Shown in pieces: positions 1 through 14,000 of a stretch of 64,000 bases of DNA. Below the pieces are notes generated by a model, which saw nothing but the letters and a program-made list of their open reading frames with translations, ran no database searches and was not told the DNA's origin. A program made the position numbers and the translations under genes. Numbering within the stretch: the stretch's first letter is position 1; each line of letters opens with the position of its first letter. This DNA is from Onchocerca volvulus (lineage: Eukaryota; Nematoda; Chromadorea; Rhabditida; Onchocercidae), in the NCBI GenBank assembly GCA_000499405.2, contig HG738138.1:4700368-4764367 (forward strand), read 5' to 3'.

Positions 1-1244
1 AAATAGGTCAGTACGAGGAGTTTGAACGCATAAGTTAGACGTTATCATTTTATATCAAATAAGCCGATCTTAACCTTCGCACAAATATTTGTTGAGGTCA
101 AAGAGTAAGCTCCTGCCAATACACACACAGTCGGAATATGATTTATGTGTTGCCTGATAACTTTGACTGCTTAATTCACCTCGATCTCATCGATTCCATT
201 CAAACCCCAAATGAAAGTTTACGTTCATTTTCTTTGATATTTGAATAACCCATAATAAAACTATCAAAATAAAAAAAGTATCCAACATTTTCTAATTCGA
301 ACCAAAATGTTCCGATAAATAGAATTTCATCATTTCGAGTAGCAAACGTATGTGAAAATAGCAATCCTGATCACAAATCTTTTCTCTTTGAATAGAGCTT
401 CTACGACGAATCCCTATTAAAAATGAAAAACAATTTATTATTTTCTAATGAAAAGTTCAATAGTGCGGTAGTAACGCTAACCAAGCTTCCAATGTAATTA
501 CACATTCGTAATTTGACTTTTATTTTCATATTTTAAAAGGAATTTGTGCAGTAATAAATTATTAATAATTATTGATTATTTAAAAGCATTCTTTTCCTCC
601 TCGCTTATCTCTTTAATTTTTTATAATTCCCAATAATATTTTTGAGAAATTTAGGGAATGCTATAGTAATTAGGCAAATAAATACGATATCATATTTGCA
701 TCTCTTCTAGGATTGGTTATAAAGAAAAAAAGAAAAAAAAAAAAAAGAAAAGAAAAAAAAAACACTACTGATAATCTATTAAGCCAGACTGAATGGGGAG
801 AAATTCCGTTGTAAATGAATTCTAATTAACAACTACTCAATTTTATTTGCAAATATTTTGAGTCAGTATTTACCAATTTGTTTTTACTTGAATAACAAGG
901 AGAGTCTTCCTCTATGCCTACTATAGAATCAAAATAATTCAGCGGTCATTTCGAAAAATTTGCCAAAATTTGGAAATTTGCATTGAAAAGTTTTAGAAGA
1001 AAAACTTACATACTTATTCATGAAAAAGTAATTTTATTACGGGAATGAAATGATTTAAATGTTTATTTCAAAATGATTGAATAATGCTTTCAATCTCCTC
1101 ATTCTTCCCAATTTCTTTGTTATCTACGAAAGACAAATGCTAAGAAGCTTTTTAGCATCATTAATCAAGCTTAAGATGCAAGCTGCAACTACCATTATTT
1201 AATGCACCTAACTGCATGCAAAAGGTGCGATAAGACGCATGCAT

Positions 1245-1289
<45 letters not shown>

Positions 1290-3411
1290 CACTCCACAAT
1301 AATCCAATAATACCTCTATTATAGTATTCCTACTTTGTTTCCCATGCTTAACACTCCATTTTAGCATAATTTGATTTAAATGAAACCTCTTTATATCGAA
1401 TTGCAAACTATCAATCACTGCTTAATTTTAATTTACAGATAAAATTTAAAGTGTTTATAACTTTAAATACTTTACTTTAAGTGAAACTAATAAGATATGT
1501 TTGCATAATCAAAATAGATAAGTGCTTTTATACAGACTTAAAAGATTTTCTGAAAAATTATTGAAACTTATCGAATGCAATATAATTGTTAACAAGCGTG
1601 TATAGTGCAAAAGAAGTTCGAAGTACGTTAATAAAAAAAAAAAAAAAAATGTTTCATGAGAATGAGAATTCAAACGTTTCGTTTTCGAAATTGTCAATTT
1701 CTGAAGAAAATTTATTACATTCTGTCTAAGCGATTTTAAAATATAATTCCTTTACCCCAAGCAAGTGCTATTAGAAAAAATTTCTTATAAATAAATTTTT
1801 TCTCAAATGAATTTTCCATGTGAAGCCTGTTGTATTCTTTGCCCTTAATTATCCAGTATTAGTTTGCTAGCTGTGAGAACTTATCGATCTTCAGAATGGT
1901 CAAAGTATTTGGCCTTTTGTGTATGTCTTGCGCTGAATCAATATGGAAATAATTTGACATTTTACATCTTACTAATTAATGTAAGCTTTAGCTTCTGATA
2001 TAAAACTTTAAAAAATTACCATTTAAACTAGCCAGATGTTTATACAAGACTTAATGGCAATTTAAATATGAAATTAAAATGAAATTCATATTTATCATCA
2101 CGTTGGATATGGAACAACGAGTTTCACATTCTTTCAAGAGGGAGGATTTTTGCTAAAATTATGGTTAGAACATGAATGATACCGGAAACTAAAGGTAACA
2201 TTAAATAAATTTGAGGTAAGGAAGATACAGTTTAGATCAAGATCAATGGAAAAAAAAACGAATGTCTGAATGGAAAAGAGATTCAATTAGGTTCAAAGAC
2301 CTCAATTTCAAGTTTTCTTGGTGCATATAAGGCAAAAACTTTAATTTGAAAATAAAAAAAAAAAGAAAAAAAAAAGAAAAAAGAGAAAACGAACAATGGA
2401 TTTGACGAATTCCAGTAAAGATTCGGCAAGCGGCGTGCAATTAAAAATTTCAAATTACCGAAGATCATGAATAACTGAGTAATTGTAATTATAAATGATG
2501 GTTCTGCCCACATTATATACATATATATATATATGACCACAGTATCGTATTTTCTTGCGGTCACTTGATGATTTTCCTGGAATAACTATTCATGAAATTA
2601 GACAATAGCTTATTGTTTGTTCAATTCATTAAGCGAATAGTAAAAAAAAAAATAAGCGAATAAGATTTGGTATTAATTTTATGGATAAAAAAGGGGATTA
2701 TCAAATTGTATATCAAGCACAAAAAGCATGTTCCAATGTTCCATAAGTAATTCCTTATCTGATTAAGAAATTTGTAAATTCTATCCATTTGTCGAATAGT
2801 CAGGAAAATTTGAAATGAAAAGCTACCCATAACCGAGAAGAGAAAATTACACTTACAACTTCCAACATAAATTTAATCTTGGTATAACGAAATTAGCATA
2901 AGAAATCAACATAAAGCAAGCACTAAACATCAAATGTCATCACATTTAACATACCGTACTCGTGAAAAAACAATTCTTTGTAATTATTAGCATTAACTCG
3001 AGAAAAATACCCTTCATCTCGAAATACCGTATGCTATGATGTAAAAAGGGGAAAGGAATGCGAAAGAGTTGGGAGAGGAACTCGGAAGTTTGCAACCTGA
3101 TGGATTATTAAGTGTTCCAAATTTGAACTGTGTCAAGGAAATGAATTAATGAATGAAAGTCAATTGTGCAAAGTTTCTGAATTCAGTTTTATAAGTTTCC
3201 AAATCAATACAGTTAACCTCGTTAGTTAGTAAAAATGGTTGAATATTCATGGATATTTAGATGTTTTTCAAATGGAATATCTTGAAATTAAATGAAATTA
3301 GCTCAATCTATTCTCGTTGCTTTTAGCTTAACTAACCGGCTAACATAAAAACAAGATTGTGCAAACAAATGAACAGCCTTACTCTTTAAATCCCCAACGA
3401 ATTACGAATAT
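1..3411. other. AT-rich non-coding stretch
   Basis: No exon-like block with matching splice sites and protein-like composition was found on either strand. The open frames here run through poly-A/T tracts and a CA microsatellite and look like chance products of AT-rich DNA. It contains A-rich tracts near 727-764 and 2355-2385 and a short TA run near 2520-2535. Confidence 0.6.
1246..1287. repeat. (CA)n microsatellite
   Basis: About 21 uninterrupted CA units flanked by GCATGCATG on the left and TGC on the right. Read on the minus strand it creates an artefactual Cys-Val repeat in an open frame; it is not evidence for a gene. Confidence 0.95.
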
Positions 3412-3909
3412 AAAGATTAAGATAACCAAAATAAAAAAAAAATGGTTTCTCATATTGGAGTGTCATCGTTTTAAGCGCAGTAAAAATCTCTGTTTCCGGA
3501 AACGTTCCAATCCTTATCATAAATAAATGAAGCAGGACAGATAAAATGTTACAGAAAATGAACAACAATAAAGCTTCATCACTCTGTTGAACGACAAATC
3601 CGGAAACTTTTCAGAAACGGAAACGTTTTTAGAAAACAAAAGATTAAGATAACCAAAACAAAAAACAGTTTCTCATTTTATTGTTAAATATTACAGTGTA
3701 ATCGTTTTATACGCAATAAAATCGTTGTTTCCGGAAACGTTCAAGTCCTTATTATAAATAAAAGGCAATAGTAAGAAGCACAGAGATAATGTTGCGCAAA
3801 TAAGACAAAACAGTGACTTGATGTCGCCAAGAAATTAATGATCAACAATAGAGTTGCACTCTGCCGAAAATGAATCCGGAAGTTCTTCAGGAACAGAAAC
3901 GCTTTTTTC
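3412..3909. repeat. Diverged tandem duplication, about 227-bp period
   Basis: Two neighbouring units start with the same AAAGATTAAGATAACCAAAA (3412 and 3639). In the same order both then carry a 'tttctcat' block, 'cagtgt..tcgtttta', the palindrome TTTCCGGAAACGTTC (about 3493 and 3731), 'tccttat.ataaataaa', and an end block with 'atccggaa' and 'ggaaacg'. The second unit is about 40 bp longer through insertions. The copies are clearly diverged, so the duplication is not recent. No coding frame is preserved across them. Confidence 0.85.
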
Positions 3910-4292
3910 CGGTGAATTGTCACCGGATACTCGCTAAACCCCGGCAGCACAAGAATGGCGTATTTATGCTTAGCCAGAAATTTCTCGTCTCATTTCTTAG
4001 GTACTATAATCTCTTATTCCCCCGCCCTTCTTCTCCCTCAAACCCTCCCCCGAACTTTCATCTGGTGTAAACGGCTAATGTACCATGCACCTACACATAT
4101 ATCTGTATAATATGCATAGAAAGGAAGCCTGAGCGATAGAGAAATGAGTGACAGAGAGAGAGACGGACAGATAGATCAGGACAGGAATGGGCGGCTCGAT
4201 CCTTTCGTACAACAGCGCCGCCTTCATTTTCATTATAATTATTGGAGTTCCCTCCCTCTTGTCACTTACTCTTTGCTTAATGAAGAAAAATA
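3880..4292. promoter_or_regulatory. GC-richer island, possible promoter
   Basis: This block stands out from the AT-rich surroundings. It has CG-containing words (caccggatactcgc, ccccggcagc, gggcggctcgatcc, cagcgccgcc), a C/T-only stretch near 4016-4050 and a GA-rich stretch near 4150-4170. No exon could be built with confidence on either strand. On the minus strand a short frame starts with ATGAAAATGAAGGCGGC near 4235, but I found no matching partner exon. A promoter or 5'-UTR role is only inference. Confidence 0.3.
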
Positions 4293-4374
4293 GCATTCCG
4301 GAGGTGATAGAAATTAATCGGATATCATCGAACGCATTCCGGAGGTGAAAAAAATTAACCGGATATCATCCACA
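4293..4374. repeat. 41-bp tandem repeat, two copies
   Basis: The block GCATTCCGGAGGTGA...TTAATCGGATATCATC occurs at 4293 and again at 4334 with few changes. It adjoins the GC-richer island. Both copies hold a TTCCGGA palindrome-like core, also a theme of the duplication at 3.4-3.9 kb. Confidence 0.9.
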
Positions 4375-6625
4375 ATCTCGGTATCAGACTTGAACTTCTT
4401 CCGTAAAGTAAAGGTGATACTTCTGAACTCAACGTTTGAGTGAGTTAATCATTAAAATTTGAATTTCAAGTCAATAATTTGTGCTTACGGAAGTTAAATA
4501 TAGAGTAATTGACGAGGATATGCAGAAATGAGATACTTGTCATGGATAAATTGAAATTTTAAAGCGAACATTATATGCGATGCCAAATTTAGCCAAGAAT
4601 CAATTTAGCGAAAACTATTTCTGTTCATAAGAAAAAAAATACGAACTCCTGATATAAATAACTAAATTTAATTTAATGAAATGAAAAGATATTTTTGAAA
4701 AGATCTTTTTTTTTTTTTTTTTTTTTTGGTATAAGTCTAGTTCCTGATGGTTTAGTAAAATTTATCTTAAAAAAAATTAAAAAACTTTATTGGTATCATA
4801 GATTTTACTAATATTTACAACTGCTGCCTTTTAGCTCCTGTCCTGAATTTTTACATATCTGCAAAGGATTTTGAAGTTATCACTGTAAATTTTCACATTT
4901 TACAAGCAGCTGTAATTTAATTTTACACGTATATGATACAAGATGTTATTGCAGCGTTTATTAATTTCTCCATTTTCTCGATTTTCATTGCAATAGTTGT
5001 TGATATATAGTCGTAAATTAATAGTTATAACTATGAATTTCGTTGCGATATTCGCAGGAATGTCGTATTCCTCGATGTTTTTAATTTATTGTGGGCTGTT
5101 CATAGGTGTTAAATGTAGTACCTATCGACAGAAGTACGGGTGGATAAGATATAAGTACTGAAGTGGTGTTCGTCTGTTTGCACAACTGGAGTAAAATACT
5201 CTGCTGCAACTCAAGTGGTTTCTTTTTGGTCCACATTTAAAAACAAATGCTATCCGATGTCAACTTCAAGAAAGAATCCGATTTCTGAAGCACTCTTCCA
5301 GATAACCTCTTTAGCACAGAGAGAATGCACGAAGAGAAAAATTCCTTTTTTGGTACAAATTTTTTGATTCTTTTTACTATCTTCAGAACAAATCCAATCC
5401 CCTGTAATGATATTGTTGATTTTGTTTTCCTTTGGGAATTAACTTTTTATCAGCTCACGAAGGATTAGGACTGTTATCAAGTACGCCAGTTAAAGTACCA
5501 TCTGGTAAATTTGGGCATCTGCTATGTTTCAACAGAATAATATCAAAAATTACATTCTGTAAAGATAGTCAGAAATTTGTTTATCTTGAATCATCAGCTC
5601 AAAGTAAATTTCATTCTGATATCCTCACGGTTTGAAATTTCAAATGTTTTTCAGTTTGAGATGTAATGCTGCAAATGAAAATGACTTTAGGAAAAATAAA
5701 ACTTTTCTATAATTTTTTCACATTCATGAAATGTTGAAACAAATTTTTCTAATTTGCAAATGCTTTTTTCAAAAAATAGAAGTGGTAAATATCTGGACTA
5801 ATAATTAATGAAATGAAATGCAGGCTAAATCCTCCTCAATATTAAACTTCAGTATTTAACGTGCCTAACTCAGGATAGATCTAAACAGTTCATTAATTTC
5901 TTGGACAAAATTTTACTGGTTACAACGAAACGACAAAGTTATATTGTTGTTTAACCGCATACATCCCTGTTCTTTGAAATTTTCGACTTTTTTTTTTTCT
6001 ATAATATCAAAGAAACTTCTCATTATCATTGAATTTCAGAGCAACAATGAATTTCTACAAAACTTTCAAAAAAGTTTTTGTAGAATAAATTGCGTTAAGA
6101 CAGAGTTTATTCAAACATTAGCAGTTTCTTTCTAGTTTGACGGCTACAGAGCCTGAGTCAGAATAAATGAATGATTGGCATTCTTAACCAATTAAATGCA
6201 AATTTTTCTCAGACTTTTATAACAAACAAATATTAACTAATTATTGGTAACATTGATTCTGCGGATGATTTCACTTATTAACAAATTTCATCATTTCAGC
6301 GATAGAATGAAAAAATTTACGAGTCTAATTTATTTTGTTCGATGCAAAGTTTCACAATTTTTCTTCGATAATCAGTGAAATATCGACATTCGGCACATTT
6401 GAAATTCAAAACAGCAGCGTCATACCTATCAATAAAGTCGCCTATCGTAACAACAATATGACGAAAATCAATAATCAGTATCGACAGTAAAAATTGACGA
6501 AATAATTGAATTGTGGTAAACTGGTTCAGAATTTTGGATAATTGGAAAACACTCACTGTTTTTGAAATTGAATGGCAAATAGCATAAATCGGATAAAAAC
6601 AATATGAAAAGATATGAACTTAATG

Positions 6626-6660
6626 CTTCAATCTCGGCGAACTTAATGTCGAGATTGAAG
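6626..6660. repeat. Short perfect inverted repeat
   Basis: Arms CTTCAATCTCG and CGAGATTGAAG (11 bp, perfect) are separated by 13 bp. It could form a small hairpin; no function can be inferred. Confidence 0.7.
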
Positions 6661-7462
6661 TTTTCAAAAACATTAAAAAATGCCTTCAACATTTCATTTT
6701 TTACTTCGATTCTCATCATCTTGTTTTAGGAAGTGCATGTCTAGTGTGTGAAGCAAATTTTTTCGCAATTAGCGAAATTAAAATTTTTTGCTATACTTTA
6801 CGTAATAGGTATCAATTTGCACTAGCTATAATATTCACCTAATGAGGTTATTTCTGTCAGGAGTGAAGATATTTCTTAAAATTTTAACAATGCCGAATGA
6901 TCACATAATATTCCAGAAGTATTACTGATAAACTACTGTATACAATTTTAATCCATATTGTTGTGGTGCGATGCATTAATATTGATGACTATCAAATCAA
7001 TATCATCATTTAAAACGAAAGATTTAATGTAAAAATGAATCAATCAGCTCGATGACCGCGTGAAAATAACTATCTCGTGAACTGATTCGTTTGACATTTA
7101 CTGAAAGCATTTCATCAATCAAATCAAAAGATATCTGTGTGGGTCAAAACCCGCCCAAGTGACCTAACTTAATTATTCCTGACAATGAACAGTTGCTTAC
7201 TTAAAATCAAGGATTCATTGAGGTGATATGTAATAGCAAATAATTTCTAGATTACGTTATATAAACACAAATGGATATATTTAGAAAAACCGATACATTC
7301 ATAACACCGATTTTTTCAAAAATAACTTCCGTGACGAATCTCAGTTTATTCATATAAGTTTAATCGAGTATTACATGCCTGAATTTTCGATTGATGATTT
7401 TGAAATGCGGCATCACAGATAATAATTTAAATTTTTGATGATGTATGAACATTTGACATTGA

Positions 7463-7522
7463 TCGATTTGCTATATTTGTTAAATATCGTTTTCGATTTG
7501 CTATATCTGTTAAATATCCTTT
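7463..7522. repeat. 31-bp tandem repeat, two copies
   Basis: The word TCGATTTGCTATAT.TGTTAA followed by ATATC repeats twice head to tail with single-base differences. It lies in AT-rich intergenic DNA. Confidence 0.75.
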
Positions 7523-10500
7523 CTGAAAATCATACAAATTTATCTCTAAAATGAAAAATGATATAAAAAAATTCAGCAAATTGTGGTACTAATCCCATCA
7601 TATTATGTACAGAAGAGGTATTCAATTGTTAATCATCAGGGAGTTCTTCACTGATAATCTCTGATAATATAATATTTAATTCGAAATTTCGTAATCTCTG
7701 TTATTACATTGAAGCAAAGAAAAAAATTTTGGATCACAAGATATTTCAAATTCTCTTAGCATGATCATAATATATATCAGGTTGCAATGATTTGAACCTT
7801 AATCTTTCCACAAATCCCGGAATTCAGATGCCACCATAAAATGATCACATTGTCTACATCTTTCCTGTTCCAAAGATCTAGTTTCGAATTGAGTAATGTT
7901 ATTCGTATTTGATGTATTGAACATTCCAGAAATACCAACCTTCAGTATATACTATTTCATTTCCGATAAAGAATTATAATTTCCATTCCAAAGTTCCATG
8001 CACAAATTTTAAAGTAAAGTACCTTCAATATGGAACACTTATTTAGTAATTTGCGTTTTTGAAAAACTATTCCGTTAAGAATCACATATTTCATGCAACT
8101 GTGATAACATTTCTATTTCAATAATTCATTATTAAAAGCAAAAAATTTCTCACCAATAGTAAGGTCGGAAGCCAATGCTCGATTCAAGCTAACCGTGTCT
8201 TCGTCCTAAATTATCGATATTTATTCCGAGCCAATGGATTTTAGCAATACTGATAACATTAAGATGGCAATATCGTTGGAAAAACTAGAAATAATTATTT
8301 CGTTAAAGATGGTCATGTCTACCTGGATAAAACGAAGAGCTTGAAAAACAAATCTTTTATTTTTCTTTTCACAACTTTTCAAATCCGAATTCATGAAAGG
8401 AAAGAATCGTCTGACTTCAGGGCACTGCAACTTCGAAACATTTTTGTTTTAGTAGAAACTGTAATTAGTTTCAAACAAAATTATCCATCACTTCTTATCA
8501 AAAATGAATGAGTTGAAGTTGAGAAATCTTTAAAATTTTTTTAAATTTCAAATAATTTCACCTTTTTAATATTAGCACATCTGCATAGATTCATCTTTCT
8601 AATTGGAAAGCAAAAATATTCCCAATACATCGGAATATATATTATAAGCATAATATGACGTAAAATAAACTTCATCTCAAACTGTTATTTTGCATCAAAT
8701 GATATCTAAATTAATGATGATAATTTCGAAAGTAGGCAAGAACAATATTGTGGAAGCCAGGAATAATGTTGAAAACAGTTATAAAAACTTTCAACTGTTT
8801 TATTTTACTGCCTTAGGAATCGTTTTCATGTCTATGGTTCATTATCATTATTATTATTGTATCTGTCCGTTTCTTATTATTATATCGTCTTTTTCATTTT
8901 TAAGATAATGGAACAGGTTAGATTCCGAACTTCATTCAGAAATAACCCCCAAAATTCATCTCGAACTCGTAGAAATTACTCATTAAAACTCAAATATACG
9001 AACATATATGGAGACACCTGATCAAAGATCATTCTATATATGTTACAAAGCAACTGTTTGTTTTTCTGGCTTTATAGTTTTCCAAGATCTTCTCAACAGT
9101 TGGATCTCGGCATCATCGAAATTATACCATGTTTCCGAACTAAAAATAAGTCTTTTCATTTACGCCGAATGTAATACTACTTAAAATGTCGATGTGTCAT
9201 TTTCTTACGACACTTTTTCAGAAAAAAAAGAATTCTTTCGGAAAAAAATCAAAAGTAAAATTGCGGCAGACATATTTGATGATACTTGTTCTACCATATG
9301 ATTATTTGAATATGATACCTGGAGGTGATGATATTTTCGTTTGCTTTGCAAAATGACATATTGATTACAATAAATAAGAAGCTTAATTTTGATAGAGATG
9401 TATATTAGCAGAGTATCCTCAGACAACCCAATATCTAGATAAATGAATACCGAATTAAAAGTTTTGCAATCGCAATGACAGACCACTCAATGTCAATTTA
9501 ATAGCAGATGTTTAAAATGATTTTAATAAAATTACAGTATCATACTCATTTTTTCAAACTTTTTTACTTTTGTAATCCTGATCAATGCTTACCAGTGTTG
9601 TTAAATTAGAGAAAACTGTATCTTCAAACAAACAATAATCGATTGCAAGTGATATATGTGTTAGAAAAATTCCTAATTGGTTTTGAATAATAGAAATTTG
9701 TAATCTGAAATAAGAATTTGGATTTGGTAAATATTCATCATTTCAACAATCTTCCCTATAATAATACATCGTGGAGATGGAAAGATTCAGTGGAAAATTA
9801 TTTGCAATCCTTGAGGAAACTTTATTAGTGATAGTTTGTACGTATGTGCCTGCGTGGAAATAACGAAGTAAGCCTGAAAATCAGTGCAATGAAGTTGCGT
9901 ATAACGCAAATTGTTGATAAGCCTGTGATTAAGGGGAATATGGTTTTGCAGTTCATCCTGTTACGTTGATTAAGTATTGGAGAATTATGCTTCATAATAC
10001 AATTTACGAATCAGATTCGAATTCGAAGAGGCAGAAAGAAGCTACGAAAGAAGTCATATGAAGTTACGAAAATCGCAGTTCGTCGTTATTAGAGAATCGA
10101 AAGAAATAACAAGATTTCAAAGCAAAGAAAATTATTCAGGAAAAATTAATTCATTATATTCTATCAGCTATTATTATATAGTCATCAAATCGGTTTGATT
10201 TTCTGGACAACACAGAACCTCAAAATTTTTTCAAATAAATAATATATACTATCATCACAGATACTAAATTTGTTATCATATGCTACACACATATCAGTAA
10301 ATTTAAATTGAGACAAGAACATACCAACATATGTATTGTAGTTCAAGCTAACACTAAAGAATATGTTTTGAGATGATGCACAGATGGGCTTCAATTAATA
10401 ATCACATATCCTTCAGATTATTTTAAGATAAAGGAAATCATCTGGATTTTAATTCGTTGTTTTCAGTGTTATTGATCCTTTTCATACATATTTGATAAAC

Positions 10501-10900
10501 AAAAACTCTTTTTTAAGTTTTACATTCCTCTCTCTTATCATAATATTTTCTCTTGTATGTAAATTTAAATTCATTGTAATAAAGTTTAATTATCGAAATG
10601 TGATTTTCCATTGTGAAGAACGAAATCAAGCATGCTCTATCGATCAAAATCAAAATCGAATTATCTATTGAGAAAAAATAGTTATAAGATGAATTGAGAA
10701 ACACCCGCGTGTTATATTGAATAATCCTTGACTGATAGCTTTTTATTAGCTAATCAGTTACGATATTTTGGAAGTGTTATGGAAAAAACAGTGTCATAGA
10801 AATAAAAAACGAAAATACTCCAAACGAATCGATCCATAGGAATTTCTACTATCAATCCCTAAATAAATTTTATACTAAAAACTTCAAATTTTATAATAAA

Positions 10901-11080
10901 CTAGCCTAGTTAGATAAAACTGTCAACGTTTGTTCAAAATCTTAAATCTTCGAAAGCTCTTAAACACGCGATTATTCGAATACAATGTTGTATTAAAATT
11001 TTAAATCAATCAGTGAAGAACTTGCAACGTTTTATCAAAAGCCACAACGAACATTAACATTTTTATTTATATAAATGATC
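10901..11080 (+). repeat. Dispersed repeat, copy 1
   Basis: This is one of three related copies. The shared order is 'ctag', 'gttcgtttgtt'-like sequence, 'cgaaag.tcttaaacacgcg', 'tattcgaatacaatgtt', 'aaatcaatcagtg', 'aacttgcaacg', 'acaacgaacattaacattt' and 'ttatataaatg'. The + strand copy at 52144 and the reverse copy at 16966 align along most of this length. It is probably a non-autonomous mobile-element remnant (inference); no coding frame is present. Confidence 0.8.
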
Positions 11081-14000
11081 GATTCAAAACAATCAATCGA
11101 AAAATTAAGACTAAATGAAACGTGCCAATAACGTTAAATCGATTAAAACCATATACAACTAAATAGCTACATTGTTAGTTCACTGCAGTCGATGCGAAGA
11201 ATCAAGAGCCACATCGAAAGAAATGTGGAAATTATCGGGCAGATGAAAGATTCTTGTTGGAGAATTCGTCTTTGCAAAATGGTACAAAAACGATAAGAGA
11301 TACGAGTAAAACAGGAATGAGTTGGGTTAGTTTGATTTTCACATAAAAGAAAAAATAAACATTTCGAGGACTCATGACGTAAACCAATTAAGGAAAGGGA
11401 TCCGAAATATTGCGGAGTTTCCAACTTTTTTTTTAAGAATGGACGGTGAGAGTCATGGAAATGAAAGTTTTTCAAATTTCTCTTAAAGGGAGGATGATAA
11501 TGAAATAAGATCATTAAATTAAAAGCAAAAAAGATCTAAGGAGGGGTAGATGAGGAAAACTGCTGCAATGAATCTCAAATTTTATTTTAAGCTTAGGGTC
11601 CAAAAATAAGATTCCGAGACTTAGCCTGATAAAGTTGGTTAGGTTGGTATATGTTAGCGATCATAGTTCTCATTTCTTCGTCATCTCATTTCCTTTTCAT
11701 TCTTCCTGGTCGCTTCGCCTTTCTCTGTTTAAAAAATATCTCATTTTTAAGTCTGCAGGACTCCAGCATTAATACTTCTAAGCTTTGGTCTACAACATCT
11801 GTAATATCGATTTCTCAGACAAAGCTAAATGATATTTTGCTAGAAAGATAATTAAATATTTTCTAACCATAATAGCCTACTGGATCAGGAAACTGAATTG
11901 TTTTTTTCCGAATAACTGCAGATCAAAAGTTCGCTATTTTTCGGAACTTCAATGAAATAGCTGTATATAAAAATTCAGACTTGATTTTTTTAAACATAAA
12001 GCCATGAATTACTGCAAGCTTCATACCGGGAATAGTTGCTTGTTAAGGAAAATGATTACAATTTTCTTGAAAATTTGGTTCAAGAAACTTTTATTTTTCG
12101 AATGATCTCGTAGTTGAAGTTATTCATCACAAAATTTCTGATTTTTAGTTTTTCCAGATAATTTTTCCTTTTTCCTAGGAATTTTGTCCTTTTTCCTAGG
12201 AATATTGTCGAGTGAATGAATGGATAAGGTAATCGTCATACAGCACCTTTGCAAAAATTAGTTAAGACTAAAATTACATTTAACTAAAAATAATCAATAC
12301 ATAACGTAGAAATTCAACTGGAAAGAATTAACCAAAAAGTGTTTTAGTTTCAAGTATCATAGAAAGATCAGTATCATAGAAATAAGTATTACACATTTTC
12401 ATGAACGTCAGAAAAATGAGGAATTCTATTTTCAAATGTCTTAAATTTTTTTGTTTCCTTTATTAATCACATTAATTGATCGCACAAATTTCACAATGCT
12501 TATTATAAAATTGCTGGCATGCTCGATTCATTTGTAGAATTTTTTGGATTGTATTACTGTAAAATACCTTAATTTTTTTTAAAAATATTATTTACAAATA
12601 ATTTAAGACTTGACTTTTTGCTTTATATTACATAATCCATGATATTAATTTTATCATAGATTACTGATTTTGGAATGCAGGCGAAATTAAGCAGCTGTGG
12701 AGCGATAGAATTATACGAATTTAAGTTTTTGCAATGTTTCAAACTTGAATGAAACATAACACGTCTCTTAACAATATGGCATTTTTTTTTCCTGTTTCTT
12801 ATCACCTTTTCAAAATGTCGTAAAAGTTTCCCCCAATTTAGTCCCTGATAAACAATATCTATAATATTTGAAATTACTATGGAATTTTCTTTCCAGCCTT
12901 TGTACAAAAGATTCTTCTGTAATTCCGGAAAAGTGACGGAGACAAATTTCTTTATTGTATTCATAAATACGGGAAAAATAGGTTGGAAAAGGTTAGATTG
13001 TCTATCAGGATAAAATAGAGGAGGAGATGAAAAGTCGAGGATAATCTTTCTGGATGGCGAAGAGAGTTTCCAGCACTATCTTACTTCCATTTTCATACAA
13101 ACTGGATGATAAATCTGGATCTCGTTACATCTGTAATTATCTTCCAGATGATGTCTTTTGTCGCACTTTTAAGACTGTTCTCATTTGGAAAACTGTTCTG
13201 TTAACATTTTCAACTATTTTTCAGCAAACTATTCATTATATTTCAATTTGTGCAATTTGTGTCACACATTTGGAAGTTCGCTGTCAATTCAATTTTATAA
13301 TTAAAATTATTATGTAGGAACAACAATTTGCAATCACTCAATCATTAATGATTTGATGCGTTTGTAAATATTTACCGTTGCCATTCCAACTCATGAAAAT
13401 GTAATTGGTGCAAAAATTTTAATTTCCTTAGCTTTGTTATTTCATTTTGTGGTATATTCTGTAATTATTTTATAAAAATTATTCTGTAATTATCTGAAGT
13501 ATGTTGAAAGTCCGAAAAAAAAAAAAACGCTGGCTTCTTAGAAATTCTGAAGAGTGGAAAACTGTCAATTCTTTATTGAAAATCATATAAAGATGAAAAA
13601 AGCACTACTTCAAATGTCTCATTATTTATGTTGAAAATGTTTAAATATTAGTTTTCAACTTTTTATACATACTCTTCCGGAGTTCCATTAACTAAAGACT
13701 TCGTCAAATAATTTCGTACCGTCATCTCTGCATTTTTCATTATTCTTTTTTCTTATCCACTTGTCCTATCGTCTTTTCTGTTTTCCAAAAAATTCTATGA
13801 ATAATAAAAGCAAACAGAAATTTGAATGAATAATTTGATTTCTTGTCATCCTTTCACTGCAAATTCAATTTAAATTCTTTATTATAGTACCAGTGATTTA
13901 CTGGATGAAGAAAATAAGTAACTGAATGCAATTTTCGCTTTGCTTATTCTATCAGTTTCAAAATTTGTCATCTCCAAAGGTTTATTTCCTCCCGGACAAT

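Larger units (their letters stand above)
4375..10900. other. AT-rich intergenic DNA, no gene recognised
   Basis: No convincing exon was found. Minor items are a poly-T tract at about 4706-4727, an open frame of unknown meaning around 5157-5635, a small inverted repeat at 6626-6660 and a 31-bp tandem repeat at about 7463-7522. Composition is otherwise uniform and stop codons are frequent in all frames. Confidence 0.55.

Noticed and set aside
11167..11514. 115-aa minus-strand ORF
   Set aside because: Phe/Ile/His/Ser-rich without recognisable domain or splice context.
12623..12964. 113-aa minus-strand ORF
   Set aside because: No motif, no partner exon, AT-driven composition; length is within chance for this many bases.
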